Notes: generated by a model from the sequence alone, not told the origin. A DNA stretch of 64,000 bases from Afipia massiliensis (GCF_001006325.2 NZ_LBIA02000001.1:2729501-2793500), one strand, 5' to 3'. Positions 51,438 through 60,768 are shown, counted from the first letter of the stretch. Numbers and translations are program-made.

Positions 51438-52604
51438 TCAGAGACCCATCTGGCGGCTTGCCAGATCCTTCATGATTTCCTCGGTGCCGCCGCCGATGGC
51501 GTTGACCTTCACCTCGCGGTAGATGCGCTCGACCTTCGGCCCGCGCATGAAGCCCGCGCCGCCGAAAATCTGCACGGCTTCGGACGCACAGAAGGCCATG
51601 GTCTGCGTCGCCTGATTCTTGCACATGCAGACCTCGGCCACGGGATTGTCGCCTTGCTCCAGCCGCCAGATCAGCATTTCCAGCATCGCCTGGGTTGCCG
51701 CCACGCGCTGCGCCATGTCCACGATCTTGTGGCGGATGACCTGATGATCGGCGAGGCGCTTGCCGAAGGTCTTGCGTTCGCGGGCATAGGCGATGGCTTC
51801 CTCGACGCAGACCCGCGCGAAGCCGGTACAACCGGCCGCAAGGCCAAGCCGCTCGCTGTTGAAGTTCTTCATGATCAGCTTGAAGCCGGCGTTTTCCGTG
51901 CCGATCAGATTGCCCACGGGTACGCGGCAGTCGTCGAAATAGAGCGTCGCGGTGTCGGAGGCCCACCAGCCCATTTTCTTGAGCGGCGTGCGTGAGAAGC
52001 CCGGTGTGTCGCGCTCGATCAGCAGCAGGCTGACGCCGCTGGCGCCTTCGCCGCCGGTGCGCACCGCGACGGTGTAGTAATCCGCCCGCATGCCTGAGGT
52101 GATGAAGGTCTTCTCGCCCTTGACGACATAGTGGTCGCCGTCGCGCCGCGCGGTGGTGCGCAAATTGGCGACGTCCGATCCGCCGCCGGGCTCGGTGATG
52201 GCGAGGGCGGAGATCTTCCTTCCTGCGAGAATGTCCGGCAGCACCCGCGCCTTCAGTTCATCCGATCCGCCATAGACGATCGGCGGCGTGCCGATGGTAT
52301 GGCTTTTCAGGCTGGCGCTAATACCGCCGGCGCCGGCGCGGGACAGTTCCTGCGCCGCGATCATCGACATGAAGCGGTCACAGGGGACGCCGCCGTATTC
52401 TTCCGGGAAACCGAGCTGAAGCAGGCCGACGGAGGCCGCTTTCAGATAGAGTTCGCGCGGAAATTCGCCAGCCTCGTCCCATTGCGCTGCAAAAGGCTCG
52501 ATCTCGGTGGCCACGAAGCGCCGCAACATATCGCGGAACGCCAGGTGTTCCGGCGTGAGAAAGGGGCTGCTCGCTGTTTCCGCGAACTGTTCCGGGGCGT
52601 TCAT
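51438..52604 (-). CDS. Acyl-CoA dehydrogenase, branched-chain-type
   Basis: Dehydrogenase of 388 residues from ATG 52604, which has GGAGG six bases upstream; the longer frame would run through a hairpin structure and is unlikely. It has FAD loop ITEPGGGSDVANL, KGEKTFITSGMRADYY and C-terminal IFGGAGFMRGPKVERIYREVKVNAIGGGTEEIM. It is first in a minus-strand unit with the second dehydrogenase and divergent from the BKACE/carboxylase genes. The two dehydrogenases may act in successive rounds or form a mixed enzyme. Confidence 0.9.
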   Translation of the reverse strand: MNAPEQFAETASSPFLTPEHLAFRDMLRRFVATEIEPFAAQWDEAGEFPRELYLKAASVGLLQLGFPEEYGGVPCDRFMSMIAAQELSRAGAGGISASLKSHTIGTPPIVYGGSDELKARVLPDILAGRKISALAITEPGGGSDVANLRTTARRDGDHYVVKGEKTFITSGMRADYYTVAVRTGGEGASGVSLLLIERDTPGFSRTPLKKMGWWASDTATLYFDDCRVPVGNLIGTENAGFKLIMKNFNSERLGLAAGCTGFARVCVEEAIAYARERKTFGKRLADHQVIRHKIVDMAQRVAATQAMLEMLIWRLEQGDNPVAEVCMCKNQATQTMAFCASEAVQIFGGAGFMRGPKVERIYREVKVNAIGGGTEEIMKDLASRQMGL

Positions 52605-52621
52605 TGCGATCCTCCGAGCCA

Positions 52622-52690
52622 GTGTCCCGTATCCGACGTTCGGTTCACTTTGCAGCACCTTCTGATCGAACGTCGGATACGAAAGGACAC
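52622..52690. repeat. Large hairpin 1 in the divergent intergenic region
   Basis: GTATCCGACGTTCG (52629-52642) pairs perfectly with CGAACGTCGGATAC (52667-52680). Outer arms GTGTCC (52622-52627) and GGACAC (52685-52690) extend it after a small bulge. It sits 18 bases before the dehydrogenase start, so it would be in that gene's 5' leader. Its core motif resembles that of hairpin 2. Confidence 0.85.
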
Positions 52691-52706
52691 CTGGCAAACT
52701 ATAATT

Positions 52707-52782
52707 CCGGTGATCCTTTGGTTCTGACATTCGTAAAAGTGCCGGTTGAGAAGGGATACGAATGTCAGAACCGGATCACCGG
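52707..52782. repeat. Large hairpin 2 in the divergent intergenic region
   Basis: GGTTCTGACATTCGTA (52720-52735) pairs perfectly with 52757-52772, and outer arms CCGGTGATCC (52707-52716) and GGATCACCGG (52773-52782) extend the stem after a TTT bulge, 26 paired bases in all around a 21-base loop. Both hairpins share the core G-N2-TC-Y-GAC-R-TTCG. Between 52783 and 52929 I see only the leader of the BKACE gene, with a GAGGGCC before the start. Confidence 0.88.
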
Positions 52783-52929
52783 GGATTTATGGCCCGTTCG
52801 CGGGGGCAAGACTTGCGTTAAGCCGCCGCGCTCCGGAAATTGTGGCAAGCCCAGCTAGTTTTCACAAGACGCTGGCGGTCTCAGCCTCCTACCGTTCGGA
52901 GCAATTCGCGATGAACCTGAGGGCCTGAA

Positions 52930-53793
52930 ATGGATAAAGCCGTCGTCACCTGCGCGCTCAACGGCGTCCTGACCAATCCCAAGCAGCACCATGTCCCGGT
53001 CACTCCGGAGGAGATGGCGCGGGAGGCCAAGGCCGCGTTCAATGCGGGCGCATCGGTGATGCACATGCACCTGCGCCAGCAGGAGCCCGACAAGGGGCAC
53101 ATGCCGTCGTGGGACGTGAACCTGTCGAGGGAAGTCCAGCAGGCGATCCGTGAGGCGTGCCCTGGCGTCATCATCAATCACACCACGGGTGTCAGCGGGC
53201 CGAACTATCAGGGCGCGCTCGATTGCGTGCGCGAGACCAGGCCGGAAATGGCGGCCTGCAACGCCGGTTCGCTGAACTATCTGAAAGTCAAAGCCGATGG
53301 CTCCTGGGCCTGGCCGCCGCATGTGTTCGACAATGCGCCGGACAAGATCCAGAAATATCTCGACGTCATGAAGGTGGCGAAGTCGCTGCCGGAATTCGAA
53401 TGTTTCGACGTCGGTATCGTGCGCAGCGTGGCGATGTACAAGCAGAACGGGATGTATTCCGGGCCGCTGGAATACAATTTCGTCATGGGCGTTGCGTCGG
53501 GCATGCCGGCCGATCCGGAACTGCTGCCGATCCTGCTCAAGCTGAAACTGCCGGACTCCAACTGGAGCGTCACGGCAATTGGCCGCGAGGAGATCTGGCC
53601 GCTGCATTTGCGCTGTGCCGAACTGGGCGGGCATCTGCGCACCGGGCTGGAAGACACGTTCTATCTTGGCGACGGCACCAAGGTGACCTCGAACGGCCAG
53701 CTCATCGAGGGCATCGTCGCCTGCGCGCGAAAAGCAGGACGCGAGATCGCGTCACCTGCCGAAGCACGGAAGATTCTCAAGCTGATGCAGTGA
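52930..53793 (+). CDS. BKACE-family beta-keto acid cleavage enzyme
   Basis: Zinc-dependent DUF849/BKACE protein of 287 residues. The metal ligands His45 and His47 (ASVMHMHLRQ) and the C-terminal RTGLEDTFYL glutamate are visible. Also conserved are IINHTTG and the VTAIGREEIWPL segment. The family transfers an acyl group from a beta-keto acid to acetyl-CoA, giving acetoacetate and a new acyl-CoA. Its substrate-pocket sequence differs from that of the second BKACE at 59862, so the two are not recent duplicates. It opens a unit with a CoA ligase and a biotin carboxylase. Confidence 0.92.
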   Translation: MDKAVVTCALNGVLTNPKQHHVPVTPEEMAREAKAAFNAGASVMHMHLRQQEPDKGHMPSWDVNLSREVQQAIREACPGVIINHTTGVSGPNYQGALDCVRETRPEMAACNAGSLNYLKVKADGSWAWPPHVFDNAPDKIQKYLDVMKVAKSLPEFECFDVGIVRSVAMYKQNGMYSGPLEYNFVMGVASGMPADPELLPILLKLKLPDSNWSVTAIGREEIWPLHLRCAELGGHLRTGLEDTFYLGDGTKVTSNGQLIEGIVACARKAGREIASPAEARKILKLMQ

Positions 53794-53838
53794 GCCGAAA
53801 CGGACTGAGAGCCGTGGCTAAGACAGGGAGGTAACGTC

Positions 53839-55443
53839 ATGAGTGATCTCACCGCAACGGGCGGCGTTCCCGGGCCCGGACGTATCGGGCGCGTGGCCGT
53901 TGGCGACATCCTGCGCCGCGCCGCATGCCGGTTTCCGAACCGCATCGCGCTGACCGATGGCGCGCGTCAGGTCACGTTCACCGAAATCGAGCACGACGCC
54001 AACCGTTTCGCCAACTATCTGGTGTCGCGCGGCCTGAAGTCGGGCGAGAAGATCTCGACGATCTGCAACAACTCGGTCGAATTCGTCAAAGCGTTGTTCG
54101 GCATTCACCGCGCGGGGCTGGTCTGGGTGCCGATCAACACCATGCTCGGGCCGAGCGATATGGATTACATTCTCGACCATGCCGGGGTACGCTTCGCGCT
54201 GATCGACGACAATCTTCATGCGCAGCCGGAGCGGCGGGCGGCGCTGGAAAAGCGCGGCGTCGATCTGATCGCTATTGATCTCACCGGTCACGCCCGGGAG
54301 CAGGGGCTCGAGAATTTCAACGACCTGATCAAGGGACAGTCCATCATCGGGCCCGAGATCGCGTTCGACGACCGCGATCTGGCGATGATCATCTACACAT
54401 CGGGCACGACATCGCGGCCGAAAGGCGCGATGCATTGTCATCTTGCGGTGGTGATGGCGGCGATGAGCAATGTCATCGAGATGCATCTGGATCGGAACGA
54501 CGGAATCACCGGACAGTTTCCGCTGTTCCATTGCGCCGCTCACGTGCTGCTGCTGACGTACCTCTCGGTCGGCGGCAAACTCGCCATCATGCGCGGCTTC
54601 GATCCGGTGGCCTGTATGGAGGCGATCCAGCGCGACAAGCTGACGGTGTTCATCGGCTTGCCCGCGATGTATCAGGCGATCCTTGATCATCCGCGCCGCA
54701 AGGAGTTCGATCTCTCCAGCCTGCGCACCTGCGTCTACACCATGGCGCCGATGCCAAGGCCGTTGCTGGAGCGCTGCATTGCGGAGCTTTGCCCGACATT
54801 CGTTCAGCCGAGCGGGCAGACGGAAATGTATCCGGCGACGACGATGTCACAGCCGGATCGCCAGCTCGCGCGCTTCGGCAACTACTGGGGCGAGTCGATG
54901 ATCGTCAACGAGACCGCGATCATGGACGACGAGGGCAATTTGCTGCCGCCCGGGCAGATCGGCGAGATCGTGCATCGCGGGCCGAACGTGATGATGGGGT
55001 ATTACAAGGACCCGGAGGCGACCGCCGCCGCGCGCAAGTTCGGTTGGCATCATACCGGCGACCTGGCCCTGATCGACGAGAACGGCGAGGTGCTGTTCAT
55101 CGACCGCAAGAAGGACATGATCAAGTCCGGCGGCGAGAATGTTGCCTCGGTCAAGATCGAGGAAACGCTGCTGGCGCATCCGGCGGTACTGAACGCGGCG
55201 GTGGTCGGCCTGCCGCATCCGCAATGGGGCGAGGCGGTGTCGGCCTTCGTCAAGCTGAAGCCCGACGCGCAAACCGGCGAGGCCGAGATCATCGAGCACT
55301 GCCGCAAGTCGCTCGGTGGTTTCCAGATCCCCAAGCTGGTGCGGATTCTGGACGAGATGCCGATGACCGCGACCGGCAAGCTGCGCAAGGTCGAACTGCG
55401 CCAGAAGTTCGTCGATCATTTCAACGCGACCACGGCGGCGTGA
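53839..55443 (+). CDS. Acyl-CoA ligase (AMP-forming)
   Basis: Adenylate-forming ligase of 534 residues: IIYTSGTTSRPKGAMHCH near residue 180, QPSGQTEMYPAT near 320, GWHHTGDLALIDENGEVLFIDRKKDMIKSGGENVASVKIEE near 405-445 and MTATGKLRKVEL at the C-terminus with the catalytic lysine. It starts 45 bases after the BKACE stop behind GGGAGG. In a carboxylase pathway it would activate the starting acid, as AtuH is proposed to do for terpenoid acids. Confidence 0.92.
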   Translation: MSDLTATGGVPGPGRIGRVAVGDILRRAACRFPNRIALTDGARQVTFTEIEHDANRFANYLVSRGLKSGEKISTICNNSVEFVKALFGIHRAGLVWVPINTMLGPSDMDYILDHAGVRFALIDDNLHAQPERRAALEKRGVDLIAIDLTGHAREQGLENFNDLIKGQSIIGPEIAFDDRDLAMIIYTSGTTSRPKGAMHCHLAVVMAAMSNVIEMHLDRNDGITGQFPLFHCAAHVLLLTYLSVGGKLAIMRGFDPVACMEAIQRDKLTVFIGLPAMYQAILDHPRRKEFDLSSLRTCVYTMAPMPRPLLERCIAELCPTFVQPSGQTEMYPATTMSQPDRQLARFGNYWGESMIVNETAIMDDEGNLLPPGQIGEIVHRGPNVMMGYYKDPEATAAARKFGWHHTGDLALIDENGEVLFIDRKKDMIKSGGENVASVKIEETLLAHPAVLNAAVVGLPHPQWGEAVSAFVKLKPDAQTGEAEIIEHCRKSLGGFQIPKLVRILDEMPMTATGKLRKVELRQKFVDHFNATTAA

Positions 55444-55459
55444 AAGCAAAGACCATCCA

Positions 55460-57079
55460 ATGACGGTGATTGAAAACTCCATCTCCCACGCCAGCGAAAG
55501 CTATCAGGCCAATCGCGCGGGCATGCTTGCACAGATCGCGCGGGTCAATGCGGTGGTGGGGCGAACCAGCGCGGCATCCGAGCTGTCGAAGAAGCGCTTC
55601 CATGAGCGCGGCCAGTTGCTGCCGCGCGAGCGCATTGCGTTGCTGCTCGACCCGGGCGCGCCGTTCCTCGAGCTCTCGGCGCTGGCCGGATATTGTCTCG
55701 ATACGCCGGACCCGGAGAAGAGCATTCCCGGCGGCGGGACCATCGCAGGCATCGGATTTGTGTCCGGCGTTCGCTGCATGGTAACCGCGAGCGATTCCGG
55801 CATCGAGGCCGGATCGCTTCAGCCGATGGGGCTCGACAAGCGGCTTCGGTCGCAGGAGATCGCGCTGGAGAACAAGCTGCCGTCGGTGCAACTGGTGGAA
55901 AGCGCCGGCGCGAACCTCTTGCGCTATCGCGTCGAGGATTTCATTCGCGGCGGCACGACGTTCCGCAATCTCGCATTGCTCTCGGCAGCGGGGCTTCCGG
56001 TGGTCACCGTCACCCACGGCTCGTCCACGGCGGGCGGCGCGTACCAGACGGGTCTCTCCGACTACATCGTGATGGTGCGGGGACGGACGCGCGCGTTCCT
56101 TGCCGGTCCGCCGCTGCTCAAGGCCGCGACGGGTGAAATTGCGACCGAAGAAGAGCTTGGCGGCGCGGAGATGCACACCAGCATTTCCGGGCTCGGCGAT
56201 TATCTTGCTGAAGATGACCGCGAAGCGCTCGGCATCGCCCGGCAGATCATGGCCGACCTCAACTGGGATCGCGCGCATCCGGAGAGCGGCGAGCTGCCTC
56301 GCGAGCCATTGTACGACACCGAGGAACTGCTCGGCATCATGCCGATGGACCACAAGCGGCCCGTCGACATGAAGCAGATCATAGCGCGCATTCTCGACGG
56401 CTCGGAGTTCCTCGAGATCGGCGCGAATTACGGCCCCGCGACCGTCTGCGGTCACGGCCGCATCGGCGGCCAGGCCATCGGCATCATCACCAACAATGGT
56501 CCGCTGGATCCGAACGGCGCCAACAAGGCGACGCATTTCATTCAGGCGTGCTGCCAGTCGCGCACGCCGATCCTGTATTTGAACAACACCACGGGCTACA
56601 TGGTCGGCAAGGCTTACGAAGAAGCCGGCATGATCAAGCACGGTTCGAAAATGATTCAGGCCGTGACCAACGCCACGGTGCCGCAGATTACGATCTACTG
56701 CGGCGCATCGTTCGGCGCGGGCAACTATGGCATGTGCGGGCGCGGCTTTCATCCGCGCTTCTGCTTCTCCTGGCCCAACGCAAAGACGGCTGTGATGGGC
56801 GGCGAACAGGCCGCGGGCACGATGGCGATCGTGGCGGAAGCCGCCGCTGCGCGGCGCGGCAAGCCGATCGAACCGGACAAGCTGGAGGCGATGAAGTCGC
56901 AGATCATCGATGTGTTCGAAAAGCAGATGGATGTGTTCGCCACCAGCGGGCGGCTGCTCGACGACGGCGTGATCGATCCGCGCGACACCCGCGCGGTGCT
57001 CATCAACGTGCTGGCGATCTGCCGCGAGGCCGAACTGCGCAATCCGCAGAAGGTCCAGTTCTCGGTAGCACGGCCATGA
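55460..57079 (+). CDS. Acyl-CoA carboxylase carboxyltransferase (beta) subunit, MCC/GCC type
   Basis: Carboxyltransferase of 539 residues, the usual size of methylcrotonyl- and geranyl-CoA carboxylase beta chains. The N-terminal crotonase-like half has SGARLL-like VESAGANLLRY and GSSTAGGAYQTGLSDY, and the C-terminal half has NNGPLDPNGANKATHFIQACCQ, TTGYMVGKAYEEAGMIKHGSKM and YGMCGRGFHPRFCFSWPNAKTAVMGGEQAAG. It moves carboxyl from biotin to the gamma-carbon of an enoyl-CoA. It overlaps the biotin carboxylase gene by four bases (ATGA). The exact enoyl-CoA cannot be settled from sequence alone. Confidence 0.93.
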   Translation: MTVIENSISHASESYQANRAGMLAQIARVNAVVGRTSAASELSKKRFHERGQLLPRERIALLLDPGAPFLELSALAGYCLDTPDPEKSIPGGGTIAGIGFVSGVRCMVTASDSGIEAGSLQPMGLDKRLRSQEIALENKLPSVQLVESAGANLLRYRVEDFIRGGTTFRNLALLSAAGLPVVTVTHGSSTAGGAYQTGLSDYIVMVRGRTRAFLAGPPLLKAATGEIATEEELGGAEMHTSISGLGDYLAEDDREALGIARQIMADLNWDRAHPESGELPREPLYDTEELLGIMPMDHKRPVDMKQIIARILDGSEFLEIGANYGPATVCGHGRIGGQAIGIITNNGPLDPNGANKATHFIQACCQSRTPILYLNNTTGYMVGKAYEEAGMIKHGSKMIQAVTNATVPQITIYCGASFGAGNYGMCGRGFHPRFCFSWPNAKTAVMGGEQAAGTMAIVAEAAAARRGKPIEPDKLEAMKSQIIDVFEKQMDVFATSGRLLDDGVIDPRDTRAVLINVLAICREAELRNPQKVQFSVARP

Positions 57080-59070
57080 ACGTAACGATGAGCGCTTTGA
57101 AGCTGACGCCGTTCCGCAAAATCCTGATCGCCAATCGCGGCGAGATCGCGCTGCGCGTCATGCGCACCGCCAAGCGTCTCGGCTACGAGACTGTCGCTGT
57201 CCATTCGACCGCCGATGCGAATGCGCGCCATGTCCGCGAGGCGGATCAGGCGGTGTGGATTGGCGAGTCGCAGCCCTCGCAATCCTATTTGCGGATCGAT
57301 GCTATTGTGGAGGCCGCAAAGACGAGCGGTGCGGATGCGATCCATCCGGGCTACGGCTTTCTCGCGGAGAACGCGGAATTCGCCAAAGCCTGTCGCGCGG
57401 CGGGGCTGGTGTTCATCGGCCCGTCGCCCGAGGCGATCCACGCCATGGGCAACAAGGCCGGCGCCAAGGACATCATGCAGAAGGCGGGCGTGCCCTGCGT
57501 GCCAGGCTATCAGGGCGAGGACCAGAGCGACGCGACGATGCTCACCGCCGCGAAGCGGATCGGTTTTCCGGTGATGATCAAGGCCGTCGCCGGCGGCGGC
57601 GGGCGCGGCATGCGGCTCGTGCCAGACGAGGCGGCGTTTCCGGATTCGCTGCGTGCGGCACGCTCGGAGGCGCAGAACGCGTTCGGCGATCCGCAGGTCA
57701 TTCTGGAACGCGCCATCGTTCAGCCGCGCCACATCGAAATCCAGGTGTTTGGGGACCGCCACGGCAATGCGATCCATCTCGGCGAGCGGGATTGCTCGGT
57801 GCAGCGGCGTCATCAGAAGCTGATCGAGGAAGCCCCGTCGCCTGCGGTGTCGCCGGAGTTGCGCGCGCGGATGGGTGCCACCGCCGTCGCAGCGGTGAAG
57901 GCGATCAACTATGAAGGCGCAGGCACGCTGGAATTCCTGCTGGATAGCGCGGGAAATTACTACTTTATGGAAATGAACACGCGGCTTCAGGTGGAGCATC
58001 CGGTGACCGAAGCGATCACCGGGCTCGATCTGGTCGAGCTTCAGTTGCGTGTCGCAGGCGGCCAGCCGCTGCCGCTGACACAGGACGAGGTGAAGTTCTC
58101 CGGCCATGCCATCGAGGTGCGGCTGTGCGTGGAGGATGCCGCGCATGGCTTCATGCCGCAGTCGGGCCGGATGCTGCGCTGGCGCGCGCCGTCCGAGTTG
58201 CGGGTCGAGGATGCGCTGGAAACCGGCGGCGAGATTCCGCCGTTCTACGATTCGATGATTGCCAAGGTTATCAGTCACGGGACGACGCGGGATGAAGCGC
58301 GGCGCAGGTTGACGGCGGGGCTCTCCCAGATGACCGCGCTGGGCGTCACCACCAACCAGTCGTTCCTCGCGCGCTGCCTCGATCATCCGACCTTCGCGGC
58401 AGGGCAGGCGACCACCGCGTTCATCGATGAACATTCGCCCAATCTGCTCGGAATGAAGACCGGCGATGGTCTGCATGCAGCCGTCGCGGCGCTTCTGGTT
58501 CATATCGCGGCGATTGGTCCGGTTCACGCGCAGCAGCGCCTGGGGCTGGCGCATGGCTATCCCATTCCGATGCGTTTCGATCTCGATGGCCACATCGTCG
58601 AGCCGACGGTGCGGCGCGAGCGCGGCGATGTGTTCCGGGTCGGGCTTGCGGAGTCCGAACACACCTTGACGTTCGGATCGCGCGACGGCGATATACTCAC
58701 TTTCACAAGCGACGGCGTCCTGGCCTCGGCCACGTTCGTTCGCGAGGGTACGGATCTCTACTTCAGCTTCGCCGGGACCACGTCCCATGTGCGGGATCTG
58801 TCCCATGCCGCCGTGATGAAGGCGGGCGATGCCGGGTCGGACGGCAAGCTGCGGGCATCCATGAACGGGCGCGTGGTGTCGGTGCTGGCCAAGGCCGGGG
58901 ATACGGTTGCGGCTGGCGCGCCGATCATCGTGCTGGAAGCCATGAAAATGCAGCATGTTCACGCCGCCCCGGTGTCGGGTAAGCTCAAAGCGCTGAACGC
59001 CGCGGAGGGCGATCAGGTCACGACCGGATTCGTGATCGCCGAGATCGAGGCCTCGCAGGACGCTGCCTAA
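57076..59070 (+). CDS. Acyl-CoA carboxylase biotin carboxylase/biotin carrier (alpha) subunit
   Basis: Alpha chain of 664 residues from ATG 57076. The biotin carboxylase domain starts KILIANRGEIALRVMRTAKRLGYETVAVHS, with the ATP-grasp loop KAVAGGGGRGMRLV and MEMNTRLQVEHPVTEAITGLDLVE; the C-terminal biotinyl domain has VLEAMKMQHVHA with biotinylated Lys624. The frame is open upstream within the beta gene, but this start matches the family and makes the four-base overlap. Together with the beta subunit it is a complete, self-contained carboxylase. Confidence 0.95.
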   Translation: MNVTMSALKLTPFRKILIANRGEIALRVMRTAKRLGYETVAVHSTADANARHVREADQAVWIGESQPSQSYLRIDAIVEAAKTSGADAIHPGYGFLAENAEFAKACRAAGLVFIGPSPEAIHAMGNKAGAKDIMQKAGVPCVPGYQGEDQSDATMLTAAKRIGFPVMIKAVAGGGGRGMRLVPDEAAFPDSLRAARSEAQNAFGDPQVILERAIVQPRHIEIQVFGDRHGNAIHLGERDCSVQRRHQKLIEEAPSPAVSPELRARMGATAVAAVKAINYEGAGTLEFLLDSAGNYYFMEMNTRLQVEHPVTEAITGLDLVELQLRVAGGQPLPLTQDEVKFSGHAIEVRLCVEDAAHGFMPQSGRMLRWRAPSELRVEDALETGGEIPPFYDSMIAKVISHGTTRDEARRRLTAGLSQMTALGVTTNQSFLARCLDHPTFAAGQATTAFIDEHSPNLLGMKTGDGLHAAVAALLVHIAAIGPVHAQQRLGLAHGYPIPMRFDLDGHIVEPTVRRERGDVFRVGLAESEHTLTFGSRDGDILTFTSDGVLASATFVREGTDLYFSFAGTTSHVRDLSHAAVMKAGDAGSDGKLRASMNGRVVSVLAKAGDTVAAGAPIIVLEAMKMQHVHAAPVSGKLKALNAAEGDQVTTGFVIAEIEASQDAA

Positions 59071-59080
59071 GGAGTTATTC

Positions 59081-59857
59081 ATGTCTGACGCACCAGTTTT
59101 GCACGAGAAGCGCGGCCACGCGTATTGGATCACGATCAATCGCCCAGACAAGCGCAACGCCCTGAACGCCTCGGTGATCGCCGGGATCGTCGATGGTTAC
59201 CGCCGCGCTCATGAAGACAACGATGTGCGCGTCATCGTTCTGACCGGCATGGGCACCAAGGCCTTCTGCGCCGGAGCGGACCTGCAGCCGGGCGCGGGCT
59301 TTGCGTTCGACCTGTCGCAGCCTAATCTCGCCTATGCCGACATGCTGCGCATGGCACAGAACGCGACCAAGCCGACCATCGCGCGTGTCAACGGTGTCTG
59401 CATGGCGGGCGGTATCGGGCTTCTGTGCATGACCGATATGGCGGTGGCTGCGGATGACGTGGTGTTCGGCCTGCCCGAAGTGAAAGTCGGCGTGTTTCCG
59501 ATGCAGGTGTTGAGCCTGCTGCAGTCCATTGCGCCGCCGCGTCTGGTGCGCGAATGGTGTTTCACCGGCGAGCCGTTCACTGCGTCGGAAGCGAAGGACG
59601 CGGGGCTGCTCAATCATGTGGTGCCCGCCGCCGATCTCGATGCCAAGGTCGAATGGCTGGTGGGACGTCTGATCGACAAGTCGCCGACCGCGATCCGGCG
59701 CGGCAAATACGCCATGCGCGCGTTGGCCTCGATGTCGTTCGATCAGGGTATTGCTTATACGGAGTCGCAGATCGCCGTGCTGGCCATGACGCAGGATGCG
59801 AAGGAGGGCCTCGCCGCCTTCGCGGAAAAGCGCAAGCCGGTGTGGACCGGGAAATAG
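59081..59857 (+). CDS. Enoyl-CoA hydratase, methyl-/isohexenyl-glutaconyl-CoA hydratase-like
   Basis: Crotonase-fold protein of 258 residues. The second catalytic glutamate is present (FGLPEVKVGVFP), but the first position is glycine (AGGIGLLCMTDM), a pattern I associate with glutaconyl-CoA-type hydratases such as AtuE and LiuC. It starts ten bases after the carboxylase alpha gene behind AAGGAG. By analogy it hydrates the carboxylated enoyl-CoA. The next gene begins four bases after its stop. Confidence 0.9.
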   Translation: MSDAPVLHEKRGHAYWITINRPDKRNALNASVIAGIVDGYRRAHEDNDVRVIVLTGMGTKAFCAGADLQPGAGFAFDLSQPNLAYADMLRMAQNATKPTIARVNGVCMAGGIGLLCMTDMAVAADDVVFGLPEVKVGVFPMQVLSLLQSIAPPRLVREWCFTGEPFTASEAKDAGLLNHVVPAADLDAKVEWLVGRLIDKSPTAIRRGKYAMRALASMSFDQGIAYTESQIAVLAMTQDAKEGLAAFAEKRKPVWTGK

Positions 59858-59861
59858 CACG

Positions 59862-60740
59862 ATGCCCAAGGTCTGGATCGAAGCCGCGCTGAACGGACCG
59901 TGGACCCGCGCGAAGCAGGCGGGCATTCCTATCGCCGTCGAGGAGATCGTCGCGGACGGCATCGCCTGTGCGGAGGCGGGCGCGGCGATCATCCATGCCC
60001 ATGCCTATGACGTGACGACCGGACATCAGAAGGACGACTGGGAAATCTACGCGCGTATCATCGAGGGAATCCGCGCCAAGGTGGACGTCATCGTTTATCC
60101 GACGATTCCGAGCCCTGCATTAGGGCAGGCCGACACAGTCAAGCGCTTCGGGCATACGGCGGAGCTTGCGAAGCGCGGGTTGATCGAATGGGCGGTGATC
60201 GATCCCGGATCGGTTCACTTCGCGCGCTTCGATGATCTGGCCCACGGCGGGATTTACCAGAATCCGCACGCTGACATTCTTGAGGGCATGCGGATCGCGC
60301 GTGCACACAATGTCCATCCGAGCTACGCGATCTACGAGCCGGGTTTCACGCGGCTCGGCGCAGCGCTGGCAGCCATCGCGCCGCCGTCACCGACGCCGGT
60401 CTATCGCTTCATGTTTTCGGAGGAGTTCGCGTGGGGCTTCCCACCACGCGAGACCTATCTCGACGCGCATCTGGCACTGCTGGCGGAAGCTGCGCCCGGC
60501 GCGCCGTGGATGATTGCAGGCCTTGGCGTCGATATCACGCCATTGATTCCGCGCACGGTGGCGCGCGGCGGTCACGTCCGCGTTGGGCTTGAAGACATCA
60601 ACTGGGGAAGTACGCAGACCAACGAAGCGCTGGTGAAGGACGCGGTGCAGAATGTTCGCAAGGCCGGCGGCGAACCAGCCACGACGGCTGAAGTCAGAAC
60701 CGCGTTACGGTCCATGGATGCGGCGCGGGGACGCTCCTAG
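59862..60740 (+). CDS. Second BKACE-family beta-keto acid cleavage enzyme
   Basis: Zinc-dependent DUF849 protein of 292 residues from ATG 59862. His45 and His47 (AAIIHAHAYD) and the glutamate of GHVRVGLEDINWGSTQTNEALV match the metal site. The middle is clearly different from the first BKACE (YPTIPSPALGQADTVKRFGH). The start is four bases after the hydratase stop, so it belongs to the carboxylase operon. Two different BKACEs in one operon suggest either two beta-keto acids or one acting after the hydratase in place of a lyase. Confidence 0.9.
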   Translation: MPKVWIEAALNGPWTRAKQAGIPIAVEEIVADGIACAEAGAAIIHAHAYDVTTGHQKDDWEIYARIIEGIRAKVDVIVYPTIPSPALGQADTVKRFGHTAELAKRGLIEWAVIDPGSVHFARFDDLAHGGIYQNPHADILEGMRIARAHNVHPSYAIYEPGFTRLGAALAAIAPPSPTPVYRFMFSEEFAWGFPPRETYLDAHLALLAEAAPGAPWMIAGLGVDITPLIPRTVARGGHVRVGLEDINWGSTQTNEALVKDAVQNVRKAGGEPATTAEVRTALRSMDAARGRS

Positions 60741-60768
60741 CGCGATCCAATGGTCGGAGATTTGACAT

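Noticed and set aside
52604-52730. N-terminal extension of the acyl-CoA dehydrogenase on the minus strand
   Set aside because: It would be encoded by the hairpin region, does not match the family and ignores the good GGAGG before ATG 52604.
56749-59157. Very long minus-strand open frame (802 codons) opposite the biotin carboxylase gene
   Set aside because: It mirrors a certain gene in a GC-rich genome where antisense frames stay open by codon bias; its translation is rich in Arg/His and matches no family.
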